NCBI RefSeq assembly: GCF_038811545.1
Contig: NZ_CP133319.1
Span: forward strand, 1-64,000
Origin: Rhodoligotrophos sp. CJ14
Lineage (GTDB): Bacteria; Pseudomonadota; Alphaproteobacteria; Rhizobiales; Im1
DNA: 64,000 bases
Direction: 5' to 3'
The stretch's first letter is position 1, and each line of letters starts with the position of its first letter. The notes beneath the pieces are model-generated. The model saw only the letters and a list, made by a program, of their open reading frames with translations, did not search any database and was not told the origin of the DNA. This document shows positions 46,649-55,330 of the stretch, in pieces. Position numbers and translations under genes: made by a program.

Positions 46649-47352
46649 TCGACCAGATTGAAGCTCTGGGCCGCGCGCTCGTGATTGCCCCGCATCCCGA
46701 TGACGAGATCTTAGGCGCCGGGGGGACCATTGCCCGGCTCGCCCGAAGCGGTCACGAGGTGCATGTGGCCGTGGTGACCACCGGCCGCCCGCCCGCCTAT
46801 TCCGAGACGCAGATCGCAACCGTGCGAGGAGAGGCCGAACGGGCCCATCGGGCGCTCGGCGTGCGGGAGACGATCTGGCTCGGCATGCCCGCCGCGCAAT
46901 TGTCTGAAACGCCCCATGGCGAGCTCAATGCCGCGCTTCATCATCTTATTCGCGATCTCGACCCGCACACCCTCCTTGTCCCCTTCGTGGGTGACATTCA
47001 CCGTGATCATCAGCTGACCTTTCTGTCGGCCCTCGTGGCGGCAAGGCCTCATCAGGCCCGCTTTCCAGCGATGATCCTCGCCTATGAGACCCTGTCCGAG
47101 ACCAATTGGAATGCGCCTTATCTGAGCCCGGGCTTTCTGCCGAATGTCTTCATCGACATCAGCGACACCCTGCAGGTGAAGCTGGAGGCGATGCGAATGT
47201 TCCGCTCGCAATTGCGCGACTTCCCCCATGAGCGCTCGTCCGAGGCGCTGAATGCATTGGCCATGCTGCGCGGAGCGGCCGTCCATTGCCGCGCGGGAGA
47301 GGCTTTCGTGCTGATCCGGCATGTGCTGCGCGGCCAATCCCTGTCCGCGTAA
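46645..47352 (+). CDS. PIG-L family N-deacetylase
   Basis: It is a zinc-dependent N-deacetylase, probably acting on an acetamido sugar. The 235 residues start MIDQIEALGRALVIAPHPDDE, with the metal-binding PHPDDE at 16-21 and the third metal ligand region DIHRDHQ near 113-119. ATG 46645 overlaps the formyltransferase stop (ATGA); the longer frame from 46519 is inside that gene. A deacetylase directly following a formyltransferase fits a swap of N-acetyl for N-formyl. Small-molecule substrates are an alternative. Confidence 0.9.
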   Translation: MIDQIEALGRALVIAPHPDDEILGAGGTIARLARSGHEVHVAVVTTGRPPAYSETQIATVRGEAERAHRALGVRETIWLGMPAAQLSETPHGELNAALHHLIRDLDPHTLLVPFVGDIHRDHQLTFLSALVAARPHQARFPAMILAYETLSETNWNAPYLSPGFLPNVFIDISDTLQVKLEAMRMFRSQLRDFPHERSSEALNALAMLRGAAVHCRAGEAFVLIRHVLRGQSLSA

Positions 47353-47372
47353 CGTGGCAAAGGAGGTGTCAG

Positions 47373-48584
47373 GTGAACCGCTGGCCCCATTATGACGAGG
47401 AACAGATTGCCGATGTCGCGATGGTTCTGCGCTCGGGCAAGGTCAATGCCTGGACCGGCACCGAAGTCGCAGCCTTCGAGGAGGCCTATGCCGCCTTGCT
47501 CGGCCGAAAGCATGCCATCGCGCTCGCCAACGGCACTCTGGCGCTCGATCTTGCCTTATATGCGATCGGCATCGGCCCGGGTGACGAGGTGATCGTCACA
47601 CCGCGCAGCTTCGTGGCCTCGGCCTCCTGCGTGCCGATGGCCGGTGCCATCCCGGTCTTTGCCGATGTCGATCCGGACAGTCAGGCAATGACCGCTGAGA
47701 CCATTGCCGCGGCGATCACCGAGCGCACCCGGGCGGTGATCATCGTCCATCTGGCAGGCTGGCCCGCGGAGATGGACGAGATCATGGCGCTTGCCCGCCA
47801 CCACGGGCTCATCGTTATCGAGGATTGCGCCCAGGCCCATGGCGCGACCTATCGCGGCCGGCCGGTCGGCAGCTTCGGTGATCTGGCGGCGTTCTCCTTC
47901 TGCCAGGACAAGATCATCACCACGGGCGGAGAGGGCGGTCTGCTCGCCATGGATGATGACATGATCTGGCAGCGCGCGTGGAGCCGGAAGGATCATGGCA
48001 AGAGCCATGATGCAGTGTTCAACCGGGCTCACCCGCGGGGCTTTCGCTGGCTGCATGAGAGCTTCGGCACCAATTACCGCATGACCGGCATTCAGGCGGC
48101 ACTGGGTCTGCGCCAGCTTGAGCGCTTGCCCGATTGGATCGCCATTAGGGCAGCGAACGCGGCAATCCTGATGCGCGCCTGCCGGCAGAGTCCGGGCCTG
48201 CGCACGCCGGCGCCGCCCGACCATATCGGCCATGCCTGGTATAGGTTCTACACCTTCATCGAGCCCGAGCATTTGCGGCCCGGCTGGGACCGCGACCGCA
48301 TTCTGGAGGCGATCACCGCGCGCGGCGTTTCCTGCTTTGCGGGCAGCTGCTCGGAAATCTACCGCGAACGGGCTTTCGCGCAGGCTGGCCTCGGACCGCG
48401 CAAGCCCTTACCCGTCGCCAAGCAACTGGGTGAGACGAGCCTCGCCTTCCTGGTCGACCCCTGTCAGGACCAGGGCACCTTGGAAGCTGCGGCCCGGACC
48501 ATTGCCGATGTGATGAGCGAGGCGACTGGGGCGAGGCAAGCAACTGGACTTGCGCGCGATCCCTTGGCGCATGCGGAGGGCTGA
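47373..48584 (+). CDS. DegT/DnrJ/EryC1-type sugar aminotransferase
   Basis: It is a PLP-dependent enzyme that adds an amino group to a keto-sugar nucleotide. The 403 residues start at GTG 47373, preceded by AGGAGG. The PLP lysine is K180 in SFCQDKIITTGGEGG, with ALANGTLALDLAL and IEDCAQAHGATYRG as cofactor contacts. The keto-sugar could come from the CapD/WbpM-like dehydratase at 55331. It ends in an overlap of one base with the ATP-grasp gene. C3 or C4 specificity is not evident. Confidence 0.93.
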   Translation: MNRWPHYDEEQIADVAMVLRSGKVNAWTGTEVAAFEEAYAALLGRKHAIALANGTLALDLALYAIGIGPGDEVIVTPRSFVASASCVPMAGAIPVFADVDPDSQAMTAETIAAAITERTRAVIIVHLAGWPAEMDEIMALARHHGLIVIEDCAQAHGATYRGRPVGSFGDLAAFSFCQDKIITTGGEGGLLAMDDDMIWQRAWSRKDHGKSHDAVFNRAHPRGFRWLHESFGTNYRMTGIQAALGLRQLERLPDWIAIRAANAAILMRACRQSPGLRTPAPPDHIGHAWYRFYTFIEPEHLRPGWDRDRILEAITARGVSCFAGSCSEIYRERAFAQAGLGPRKPLPVAKQLGETSLAFLVDPCQDQGTLEAAARTIADVMSEATGARQATGLARDPLAHAEG

Positions 48585-49549
48585 TGATGGACCTGACCCT
48601 CTTGGTGTCATCGGCCGGCCGGCGCGTGGCATTGATCGAGTGTTTCCGCAGGTCCGCCAAGGCCAATGACATCAACCTCAAAGTGCTCGCCTGCGATCGT
48701 GAGCCGGCTCTGAGTGCTGCATGCAAGGCCGCCGATCGCGCCTTCGTTGTGCCCGGCTGTACGCATCCCGCCTTCATCGAGACCATGCTCGAGATCGTCA
48801 GCGATTTCGGAGTGAAGCTTGTCGTTCCGACGATAGACCCGGAACTTGCCCCACTGGCCGAAGCCGTGCCGCGCTTCGCCGAGCTCGGCGCCCGTGTCCA
48901 TGTGAGCCCGCCATCCGTGATCGAGATCGTCCGCGATAAGCTTCGCACCGTCGAGGTTCTGGGAAGGGCGGGAGTGCCGGTTCCGATCACGGTCTCTCTC
49001 AATGCGGCCCGCAACTGCTCGGGTCCAAAGCTTTGGCCGATGCTGCTGAAGCCTGTGGCAGGCAGTGCCAGTCGCGGCATTCGCATCATCCGCAGCCAGA
49101 GTGAGCTTCCGGACGAGCCGGAAGAGCCCATGGTCCTCCAGCAATTGCTCAAGGGCCCGGAATTCACGGTCAACATGTTCGTGGACCAGGAGGGCACCTT
49201 GCGCAGCGCCATCGCCCATCGCCGTCTCAGGGTTCGGGCAGGGGAGGTGGAGAAAGGCAGGACCGAGCGCGAGCCGCTCTTCAGGATGCTGGCAGAGCAG
49301 GTCTGTGTCGCTTTGCCTGAGGCGCGTGGCGTGATGTGTTTCCAGCTGATCCTCGATGAAACCGCCGGTCCCTGCGTGTTCGAGGTCAATGCCCGCTTCG
49401 GCGGTGGATATCCGCTTGCTCAATATGCGGGCGCTGACTATGCCGGCTGGCTCTTGCGCGAGGTGGCAGGCCTGCCATCCATTGCCCATGACAACTGGCG
49501 CGACGGCGCCTTGATGCTGCGCTACGACGCGGCCTTTTTCGAGGGGTGA
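48584..49549 (+). CDS. ATP-grasp ligase, CarB-like
   Basis: It probably activates a carboxylate with ATP and joins it to an amine or other nucleophile. The 321 residues have an N-terminal pre-ATP-grasp Rossmann part (LLVSSAGRRVALIECFRR), the ATP-grasp core with LLKPVAGSASRGIRII and VLQQLLKGPEFTVNMFVD, and metal-binding CVFEVNARFGGGYPLA. In this operon the amine made by the DegT enzyme or the deacetylase is a logical acceptor, for example for an amino acid. That link is inference. The start overlaps the DegT stop. Confidence 0.8.
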   Translation: MMDLTLLVSSAGRRVALIECFRRSAKANDINLKVLACDREPALSAACKAADRAFVVPGCTHPAFIETMLEIVSDFGVKLVVPTIDPELAPLAEAVPRFAELGARVHVSPPSVIEIVRDKLRTVEVLGRAGVPVPITVSLNAARNCSGPKLWPMLLKPVAGSASRGIRIIRSQSELPDEPEEPMVLQQLLKGPEFTVNMFVDQEGTLRSAIAHRRLRVRAGEVEKGRTEREPLFRMLAEQVCVALPEARGVMCFQLILDETAGPCVFEVNARFGGGYPLAQYAGADYAGWLLREVAGLPSIAHDNWRDGALMLRYDAAFFEG

Positions 49550-49559
49550 GGATCGCGCG

Positions 49560-50309
49560 ATGCCGGCACCGTTCACCCTCGTCTTCGACCTCGATGACAC
49601 GCTCTATCTTGAGCGCGACTTCGTGCGCAGCGGCTTTACGGCGGTCGGACGCTGGCTCCGAGCGGAGAAGGGCATCCGTGGTTTTGAAGCGATCTGCACG
49701 GAACTTTTCGCGGCAGGCGAGCGGATGCAAGTATTCAACCAGGCGCTGGACCATCTCGGCCTCGGGGCCGAGCCGGACCTGCTTGCAAAGCTCATACATG
49801 TCTACCGCACGCACGAGCCCCAAATTACGCTGGCCGATGATGCTCGCCGCTATCTCGAGAGCGCCACGGGTCCGCATGCGCTGATCACGGATGGCTTTCT
49901 CGCAACCCAAGAGGCGAAGGTGAGGGTACTCAAGCTCGACCAAAGCTTCGGTCAGGTTCTGTGCACGGCTTGCCTCGGTGCCGGTTTTGGTAAGCCTCAT
50001 CCGCGATGTTTCGAGATCACCGAAGCCTGGGCGCGTCCCTTCGGCCGGCCTTTGGTCTATGTCGCGGACAATCCGCTCAAGGATTTCGTTACCCCTAAGG
50101 CGCGCGGCTGGCTGACCGTGCAGGTCGCGCGGCCGGAGCGGGTTCATCTCTGTGCAGCACCCGATGCCCGCTATGAACCCCATGCCAGCGTTGCGAGCCT
50201 CGACGAGCTGGATGAGTGCCTCCATGCACTGACGCGAAACAAACCCGCTGGGATTTTCCTGACCGGCTCGGAGGCGTTCGCGTCTTTGGCGACGGAGGGT
50301 TCTCGCTGA
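49560..50309 (+). CDS. HAD-superfamily hydrolase
   Basis: This cytosolic phosphatase-type protein of 249 residues has nucleophile motif I DLDDTLY (about residues 10-16), motif II ITDG, motif III GKPHPRCFEI and motif IV ADNPLKDF. It has a helical cap between motifs I and II. It lies 10 bases after the ATP-grasp gene, so it probably removes phosphate from a pathway intermediate or a sugar phosphate. No specific substrate is evident. The last 20 residues are non-conserved in appearance. Confidence 0.85.
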   Translation: MPAPFTLVFDLDDTLYLERDFVRSGFTAVGRWLRAEKGIRGFEAICTELFAAGERMQVFNQALDHLGLGAEPDLLAKLIHVYRTHEPQITLADDARRYLESATGPHALITDGFLATQEAKVRVLKLDQSFGQVLCTACLGAGFGKPHPRCFEITEAWARPFGRPLVYVADNPLKDFVTPKARGWLTVQVARPERVHLCAAPDARYEPHASVASLDELDECLHALTRNKPAGIFLTGSEAFASLATEGSR

Positions 50310-50345
50310 AGATGCTTGGCCGTTCCACAACGTAAGGAGCAGGAT

Positions 50346-51707
50346 GTGACCCCTTCGGTCGCTGTTCGAATGCTCGGCCGCCGGGCCCGCCGCTTCTGGC
50401 GGGAAGAAGCCGCCCTTCGGAGGCGTCTCATCGACACCGGTCACCTTTTGACCGGCAATGCCGCCGGCTCGGTCATCGGGCTTCTGGCCTTCATCGTGAC
50501 GGCGCGCGCGTTGGGACCGACCGACTATGGCATGCTCGCGCTGACCTATAGCTATGTCCGGGCGATCGAAAGACTGATCGGTTTCCAGTCCTGGCAGCCG
50601 CTCATCAAATATGGCGCCGAGCTCAAGGGGCGCGAACGTCACGATGATTATCGCGCCCTGCTCAAATTTGGCCTGCTCGTCGATGTAGGCGCGGCCATCG
50701 CCGCCTATCTCGTCGCGGTGGGCTTTGCGCTCATCCTGGGACCGCTCGTCGGCATCGGTGAGCCCGAGCTGCACCAGGTTCTGATCTTCGCGACCGTCCT
50801 GCTGTTTCAGATCAATGGGTTCCCCACGGCAATCATCAGGCTCGCCGGCCAGTTTAAGCTGGTGGCCTATGGCACGCTGGTGAGCGGGCTTGTCCGCCTC
50901 ATCCTGTGCGCGATGGGGCTGTTCACAGGGCAGGGGCTCTTCTATTTCATTATCATCTGGATGATCACCCAGATCCTCGGTGCGATCACCCTTCTGGGTT
51001 TTGCCCTGTGGGAAGTGCGCCGGCAGGGAGCGGGGGATTTCCTTCGCGCCCCCCTTGCGGGAGTGACGCGCAGGTTCAAGGGCCTCTTGAGCTTCACCAT
51101 CGGCAGCAATGTGGAGCTCACCATTCGCTCAAGTGCCAATGAATTGGACACCTTGTTGGTAGGCATGCTGGCGGGGCCGACGGCGGCGGGCCTTTACCAC
51201 ATTGCCAAGCGTATGGCGCGTCTCGTCCTGCAATTCGGCGTGCAGGTCCAGGCGGTCCTTTACCCCGATGTCGCCCGGCTTTGGGCGCAACGCGCCTATG
51301 GTGAGTTCCGCCGCGCCGTCATGCAGATCGAGGTGATGCTGGCCGCTGTCGGACTGGGGCTGATCTTGGCAACCGCCATCGCCGTAAAGCCGCTTCTGGC
51401 CTGGACCGCGGGCCCGAGCTTCGTTGATGCAGCTCCCCTGGCGATCGTGCAGATGGTGGCCGTGGCGATGACCCTCAGCGGCAGCGCGGTGCGCACGGCG
51501 CTTCTGGCCATGGGACGCCAGCCCGCAGTGCTCAGGGTGGTGACGGCCGCAACAGTCATGTTCCATGTGACCGCCTTTGCAACGATCCCATTTATTGGTG
51601 CCATAGGCGGCAATATCGCCCATGTGGTGATGGCGTTGATCTGGATTTCGGGCCTGACGATCCTCTACCGCTCTGCGCTGAAGGCCGATGAGCCCTTGCC
51701 GATTTAG
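50346..51707 (+). CDS. Polysaccharide flippase, Wzx/MurJ-like superfamily
   Basis: This polytopic membrane protein of 453 residues has about twelve to fourteen hydrophobic helices. It starts after an amphipathic, Arg-rich N-terminus (MLGRRARRFWREEAALRRR), with GSVIGLLAFIVTARALGPTDYGMLAL as the typical first-helix block. It is expected to flip undecaprenyl-linked repeat units. GTG 50346 is chosen for AAGGAG six bases upstream; TTG 50316 is in frame. It is the last gene of the operon from 43737 and converges on the next glycosyltransferase with a 4-base overlap. Confidence 0.9.
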   Translation: MTPSVAVRMLGRRARRFWREEAALRRRLIDTGHLLTGNAAGSVIGLLAFIVTARALGPTDYGMLALTYSYVRAIERLIGFQSWQPLIKYGAELKGRERHDDYRALLKFGLLVDVGAAIAAYLVAVGFALILGPLVGIGEPELHQVLIFATVLLFQINGFPTAIIRLAGQFKLVAYGTLVSGLVRLILCAMGLFTGQGLFYFIIIWMITQILGAITLLGFALWEVRRQGAGDFLRAPLAGVTRRFKGLLSFTIGSNVELTIRSSANELDTLLVGMLAGPTAAGLYHIAKRMARLVLQFGVQVQAVLYPDVARLWAQRAYGEFRRAVMQIEVMLAAVGLGLILATAIAVKPLLAWTAGPSFVDAAPLAIVQMVAVAMTLSGSAVRTALLAMGRQPAVLRVVTAATVMFHVTAFATIPFIGAIGGNIAHVVMALIWISGLTILYRSALKADEPLPI

Positions 51708-52879
51708 TGAGCCTGGCGGGAGCGCAGGGCCGTCTCGATCACCTCGTCCCAAGAGGCCATGACCGTCTCGCTGGAAAACCTCTTGGCCGAGATGGCGGCA
51801 CTGGTGCCGAGCTTGCGGCGGAGCGTCTCATCGCGCAGCAGATGGGAGAGCGTGGCGGCAAGGGCCGTCACATTGCCATTGGGCACGAGCAAACCGTCTT
51901 CACCGTGGGTGATCATATCCCGTGGCCCGAAGCGGCAGTCAAAGGAAACGACCGGCAGGCCTGCGGCCATCGCTTCCATCAGCACGATGCCCCAGCCCTC
52001 ATAGCGCGACGACAAGACGAACACATCCGCCGTCTCGATCCAGGCGCCCGGCCGCTCGCTGACGCCGGGAAAGTGGACGCGGTCCGCAAGCCCGAGCGCC
52101 TGCCGCTGGGCCAACAAGTGCTCCCGCTCCGGACCTTCGCCCCAGATCACCAAGGACCAGTCCGGATGATGGAGCGTGATCTGCGCGAAGGCCTCCAGCA
52201 GGAGGTCGAACCCCTTCTGAGGCACGAGCCGGCCGACCGCTGCGATCACCTTGCCACCGCGATGGAGCTTCAGGTTCGCGGGCAGATTGACCTGGTTGGG
52301 AATGACCCAGCTGCGTTGCCGCTGCTCCGGCGGAAAATAGTCCATGGCGCCTTTGGTCATGGTGATCAGCCCGAAGGCACGGGGATAGACATGCCGGCGC
52401 AGCCTCGTCCAGATCGGGCCGAAATCCTGGATCTCGGGATTGTTGCGCTCCGAGACGATGACCGGAATGCCCGTACCGCTTGCGGCGAGGACCGAGAGAA
52501 TATTGGTGCGCGTGAGAAAGCTTATGACGACATCCGCCTCAAGTTGGAGGAACACGCGGCGCAAGAGGCGGATACGTCGGGCGCTCATCCAGGCGGCCTG
52601 CAGCTTTCCATAACGAGCAACCGGCGCGCCGAGTTGGTAAAGCTCGACCTTTGGCGAGAGTGGATAATAGGCAGGCGTTCCCGGGGCCTCCATGGTGATC
52701 ACGGCCACTTGCCAGCCGCGTTCCGCCCACTGATTGGCGATGAAGCTGACCACGCCCTCGCTGCCTCCGGCCCCGAGCGCCGGCAGGACCATCGCGATCC
52801 GCGGCGACCGTGTAACCGCGGCAGCCTCCGCGGTCTCCGTTCGCCCGAGCGAACCTGTGAGCATAAGACTATCGCGCAT
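51704..52879 (-). CDS. GT4-type glycosyltransferase (PglJ/PglH-like)
   Basis: The GT-B transferase starts with a non-conserved N-terminal 20 residues, then IAMVLPALGAGGSEGVVSFIANQWAE. The C-terminal domain has AAVGRLVPQKGFDLLLEAF and SRYEGWGIVLMEAMAAGLPVVS with the E-x7-E motif. The product has 391 residues from ATG 52879; starts at 52864 and 52942 are possible. It overlaps the flippase gene tail-to-tail by four bases. GT family by motif only; donor unknown. Confidence 0.87.
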   Translation of the reverse strand: MRDSLMLTGSLGRTETAEAAAVTRSPRIAMVLPALGAGGSEGVVSFIANQWAERGWQVAVITMEAPGTPAYYPLSPKVELYQLGAPVARYGKLQAAWMSARRIRLLRRVFLQLEADVVISFLTRTNILSVLAASGTGIPVIVSERNNPEIQDFGPIWTRLRRHVYPRAFGLITMTKGAMDYFPPEQRQRSWVIPNQVNLPANLKLHRGGKVIAAVGRLVPQKGFDLLLEAFAQITLHHPDWSLVIWGEGPEREHLLAQRQALGLADRVHFPGVSERPGAWIETADVFVLSSRYEGWGIVLMEAMAAGLPVVSFDCRFGPRDMITHGEDGLLVPNGNVTALAATLSHLLRDETLRRKLGTSAAISAKRFSSETVMASWDEVIETALRSRQAH

Positions 52880-53037
52880 CCCTTGAAGTTCGGCTCTCTG
52901 GAGGTGGCAAGCTCCGGCTTGCTCTGCTCTGAACCAGCACACAACAAACGCGCTGAGCCCAGAAGCTCGGATTTTCCTGACTAGCCATGAAAGCCGCTCA
53001 TTAAGCCAATGAGGGACAACGAGGCTTTGGAAACCAA

Positions 53038-54228
53038 ATGTGCCGCGCCCCCATCACGGTCTGTTTTCCGTTCATCGGTGACGAGATCGGAGGTAGCCAC
53101 ATCTCGGCGATCAAGCTGATCGAGGCGCTGAACCCCTCGCTCGTGCGGCCGCTGATTGCGCTGCAGGCAGAGGCGGGTCCCGTGGCCGACTATCTCCGGG
53201 AGCGGCGCTTGCCCTACCTCCTGGCACCGGGCCGCCCTCTTGCCAAGCGCGGAGATGTGGCCAAGCTCGCCCGCTCGATCATGCATGTTCTGTGCGATAC
53301 CGGACGCCTGACCCGGTTCTTGACCGACAATGCGGTTGATGTCGTGCACACCAATGACGGCCGCACCCATGCGCAGTGGATGATCCCCGCCCGCCTGGCG
53401 GGTGCGCGCCACATCTGGCACCACCGCGGTGATCCCGATGCGCTGGGCGTCAACTATTTCGCCCCGATCGTCTCCGATCACGTGATCACCGTTTCGAGCT
53501 TCGCGCGGCCCAGACATCCGATCATCGCCATAGGCTCAAAGCTCTCGGTCGTGCACAGTCCTTTCGATGTTCCATCCAGAATGGGTGACCGTGAGGCAGC
53601 CCGCGCCCAATTGCTGAAAGCCCTGAATGTCGCGCCCGAGACGCGCTTTCTCGGCTATTTCGGCCTGCTGATCGAGCGTAAGCGGCCGATTGCCTTCGTC
53701 GAGGCCGTGGCCGCCTTCGTCGAGAAATGCCCGGACATTCCCGTCATGGGCCTCGTCTTCGGCGTGCCGGGAACGGAATCCCCTCACTATGACCGGCTGA
53801 TCACCGAGCGCGCCCGCGCGCTCGGGATTGAAGATCAGATCCGATTGATGGGGTTTCGCCAGCCGGTCGAGCCCTGGATGCAGGCGATGGACGCGCTGCT
53901 CGTCCCCGCCGTGCGCGAGCCCTTTGGCCGGACGCTCATCGAGGCGATGTTCCTCGGCACCCCGGTGGTCGCGACGAGCGACGGTGGCAATCTCGAAGCG
54001 ATCGAGCATGGCGTGACGGGATATCTGGTGCCACCCGATGAACCCGCTGCCTTCGTTGAGCCGGTGCGCGCGCTATTGGTCAACGAGAGGCAGCGTCACG
54101 CGATCGTCGATGCGGCGCGCGCCCGGGCCCTGGCGAGCTACAGCGTCGAGCGCCATGTGGCTGAGCTGACCGCCATCTATCGCGCATGCGTTTTCCCGGG
54201 AGAAAGCCGTGATGTCAGTCATGCCTAA
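53038..54228 (+). CDS. GT4-type glycosyltransferase
   Basis: The 396-residue GT-B transferase starts MCRAPITVCFPFIGDEIGGS, a donor/acceptor Rossmann opening with GGSHISAIKLIEAL. The C-terminal domain contains FLGYFGLLIERKRPIAFVEAV and PAVREPFGRTLIEAMFLGTPVVAT with the E-x7-E pair. Its last 17 bases overlap the sulfotransferase gene, so the two are coupled and may act on the same residue, one adding the sugar and the other its sulfate. Donor unknown. Confidence 0.87.
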   Translation: MCRAPITVCFPFIGDEIGGSHISAIKLIEALNPSLVRPLIALQAEAGPVADYLRERRLPYLLAPGRPLAKRGDVAKLARSIMHVLCDTGRLTRFLTDNAVDVVHTNDGRTHAQWMIPARLAGARHIWHHRGDPDALGVNYFAPIVSDHVITVSSFARPRHPIIAIGSKLSVVHSPFDVPSRMGDREAARAQLLKALNVAPETRFLGYFGLLIERKRPIAFVEAVAAFVEKCPDIPVMGLVFGVPGTESPHYDRLITERARALGIEDQIRLMGFRQPVEPWMQAMDALLVPAVREPFGRTLIEAMFLGTPVVATSDGGNLEAIEHGVTGYLVPPDEPAAFVEPVRALLVNERQRHAIVDAARARALASYSVERHVAELTAIYRACVFPGESRDVSHA

Positions 54229-55111
54229 CAAGGCGAGCTTAAGCCTTGAAGACATCGACTTCCTGATCATCGGCGCAACCAAAAGCGCAACCACCTGGCT
54301 CCAGAAATCCCTGCAGCTCGATCCGGCCGTGGCCATGCCCGACCCGGAGCTGCATTACTTCAGTCGGGAGTTCGGCCGCGGCGATGCCTGGTATCTCGAG
54401 CAGTTTCCGAAAGAGGGCGCGGCGCGTTTGCTGGGCGAGAAGTCGAACTCGTACCTCGAGAGCGCGACGGCCGCCCAGCGGATCGCGCGCCTGCTGCCGC
54501 ACGTCAAGCTGATCGCTCAGCTCCGCAACCCCATCGACCGCGCCTATTCCGACTACTGCATGATGTTTCGCCGTGGTGAGGTCACCGGCAATATCGAGGC
54601 CTATCTCGATCCACGCGGTCCTCATGAGACGCGCTTGCTCCGGGCGGGACTGTATTTCGAGCAGCTGAAGGCCTTTTACGACAGCTATCCCGCCGGTCAG
54701 ATCCATGTGACCCTCTATGAGACGGTGAACACCGATCCGGTCGGCCATCTTGCTGCTGTGCGTCGATTTCTGGGCCTCGGCGCAACAGACACGCCGCCTC
54801 TGCTCACCCAGAAGGTGAAGGACAAGACCGAACCGGTGCTGCCGCCTCATCTTCGGCGCTGGCTCGCGCCCGTGAAGCCCGTATTAGCGCCCGTGCGCAA
54901 CTCGCCTTTGGTCCGGACCTTGCGCAATGCGATGGCGTCCGAGATGCGGTATCCCGAGCTCACCTGCCGGCTGCGGGACCGGCTTGCCGAGCATTACCAC
55001 AGAGACGTCGAAGCCTTGAGCCACCTGGTCGGCCGCGATCTGTCGGGCTGGCTCACCGGGCCGTCAGTCCCAGCGCGCGCGGCCGGCGCCATGTCAGGCA
55101 AGTGCGTGTGA
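54212..55111 (+). CDS. PAPS-dependent sulfotransferase
   Basis: It transfers sulfate from PAPS to a carbohydrate. The 299 residues show the 5'-phosphosulfate loop IIGATKSATTW (about 19-29, K24) and the 3'-phosphate-binding AQLRNPIDRAYSDYCM block. It resembles NodH and heparan-type sulfotransferases. ATG 54212 with GGAGA upstream is chosen; GTG 54209 adds one residue. No membrane segment is seen. The substrate is probably a repeat-unit sugar of the local polysaccharide. PAPS synthesis genes are not in this window. Confidence 0.9.
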   Translation: MSVMPNKASLSLEDIDFLIIGATKSATTWLQKSLQLDPAVAMPDPELHYFSREFGRGDAWYLEQFPKEGAARLLGEKSNSYLESATAAQRIARLLPHVKLIAQLRNPIDRAYSDYCMMFRRGEVTGNIEAYLDPRGPHETRLLRAGLYFEQLKAFYDSYPAGQIHVTLYETVNTDPVGHLAAVRRFLGLGATDTPPLLTQKVKDKTEPVLPPHLRRWLAPVKPVLAPVRNSPLVRTLRNAMASEMRYPELTCRLRDRLAEHYHRDVEALSHLVGRDLSGWLTGPSVPARAAGAMSGKCV

Positions 55112-55221
55112 ACCGCATCCATCCCGGGGTTTTACTGACACCGGCTTCGGTTCTGCTCCCTTTCCGCCAATAGAATTTTTAGCAAACTGTTCAGTCTTGT
55201 TCCTGAGCTGAAAGTAGATCT

Positions 55222-55265
55222 TTGCAGCTGCCGAGAACATCTAGGTTAATTCTGAATTAAACTAG
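55222..55265 (+). promoter_or_regulatory. Candidate promoter overlapped by a 25-base palindrome
   Basis: TTGCAG (55222-55227), a 17-base spacer and GTTAAT (55245-55250) resemble a sigma-70 promoter. Overlapping the -10 is an imperfect palindrome at 55241-55265 with 12-base arms (CTAGGTTAATTC and GAATTAAACTAG, one mismatch) around a single central T. The region 55112-55330 is AT-rich and otherwise empty. A repressor bound here would block transcription of the dehydratase operon starting at 55331. Confidence 0.5.
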
Positions 55266-55330
55266 GGTCTTCCGGCTGCGCTGGTGTGCCTTCCGCTCGA
55301 ATTCAGCAAAAATGATCTCGGTGGTTTGGC

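Noticed and set aside
51707-52984. 425-residue plus-strand frame across the GT4 gene at 51704
   Set aside because: Antisense shadow; the minus-strand frame carries the glycosyltransferase motifs.
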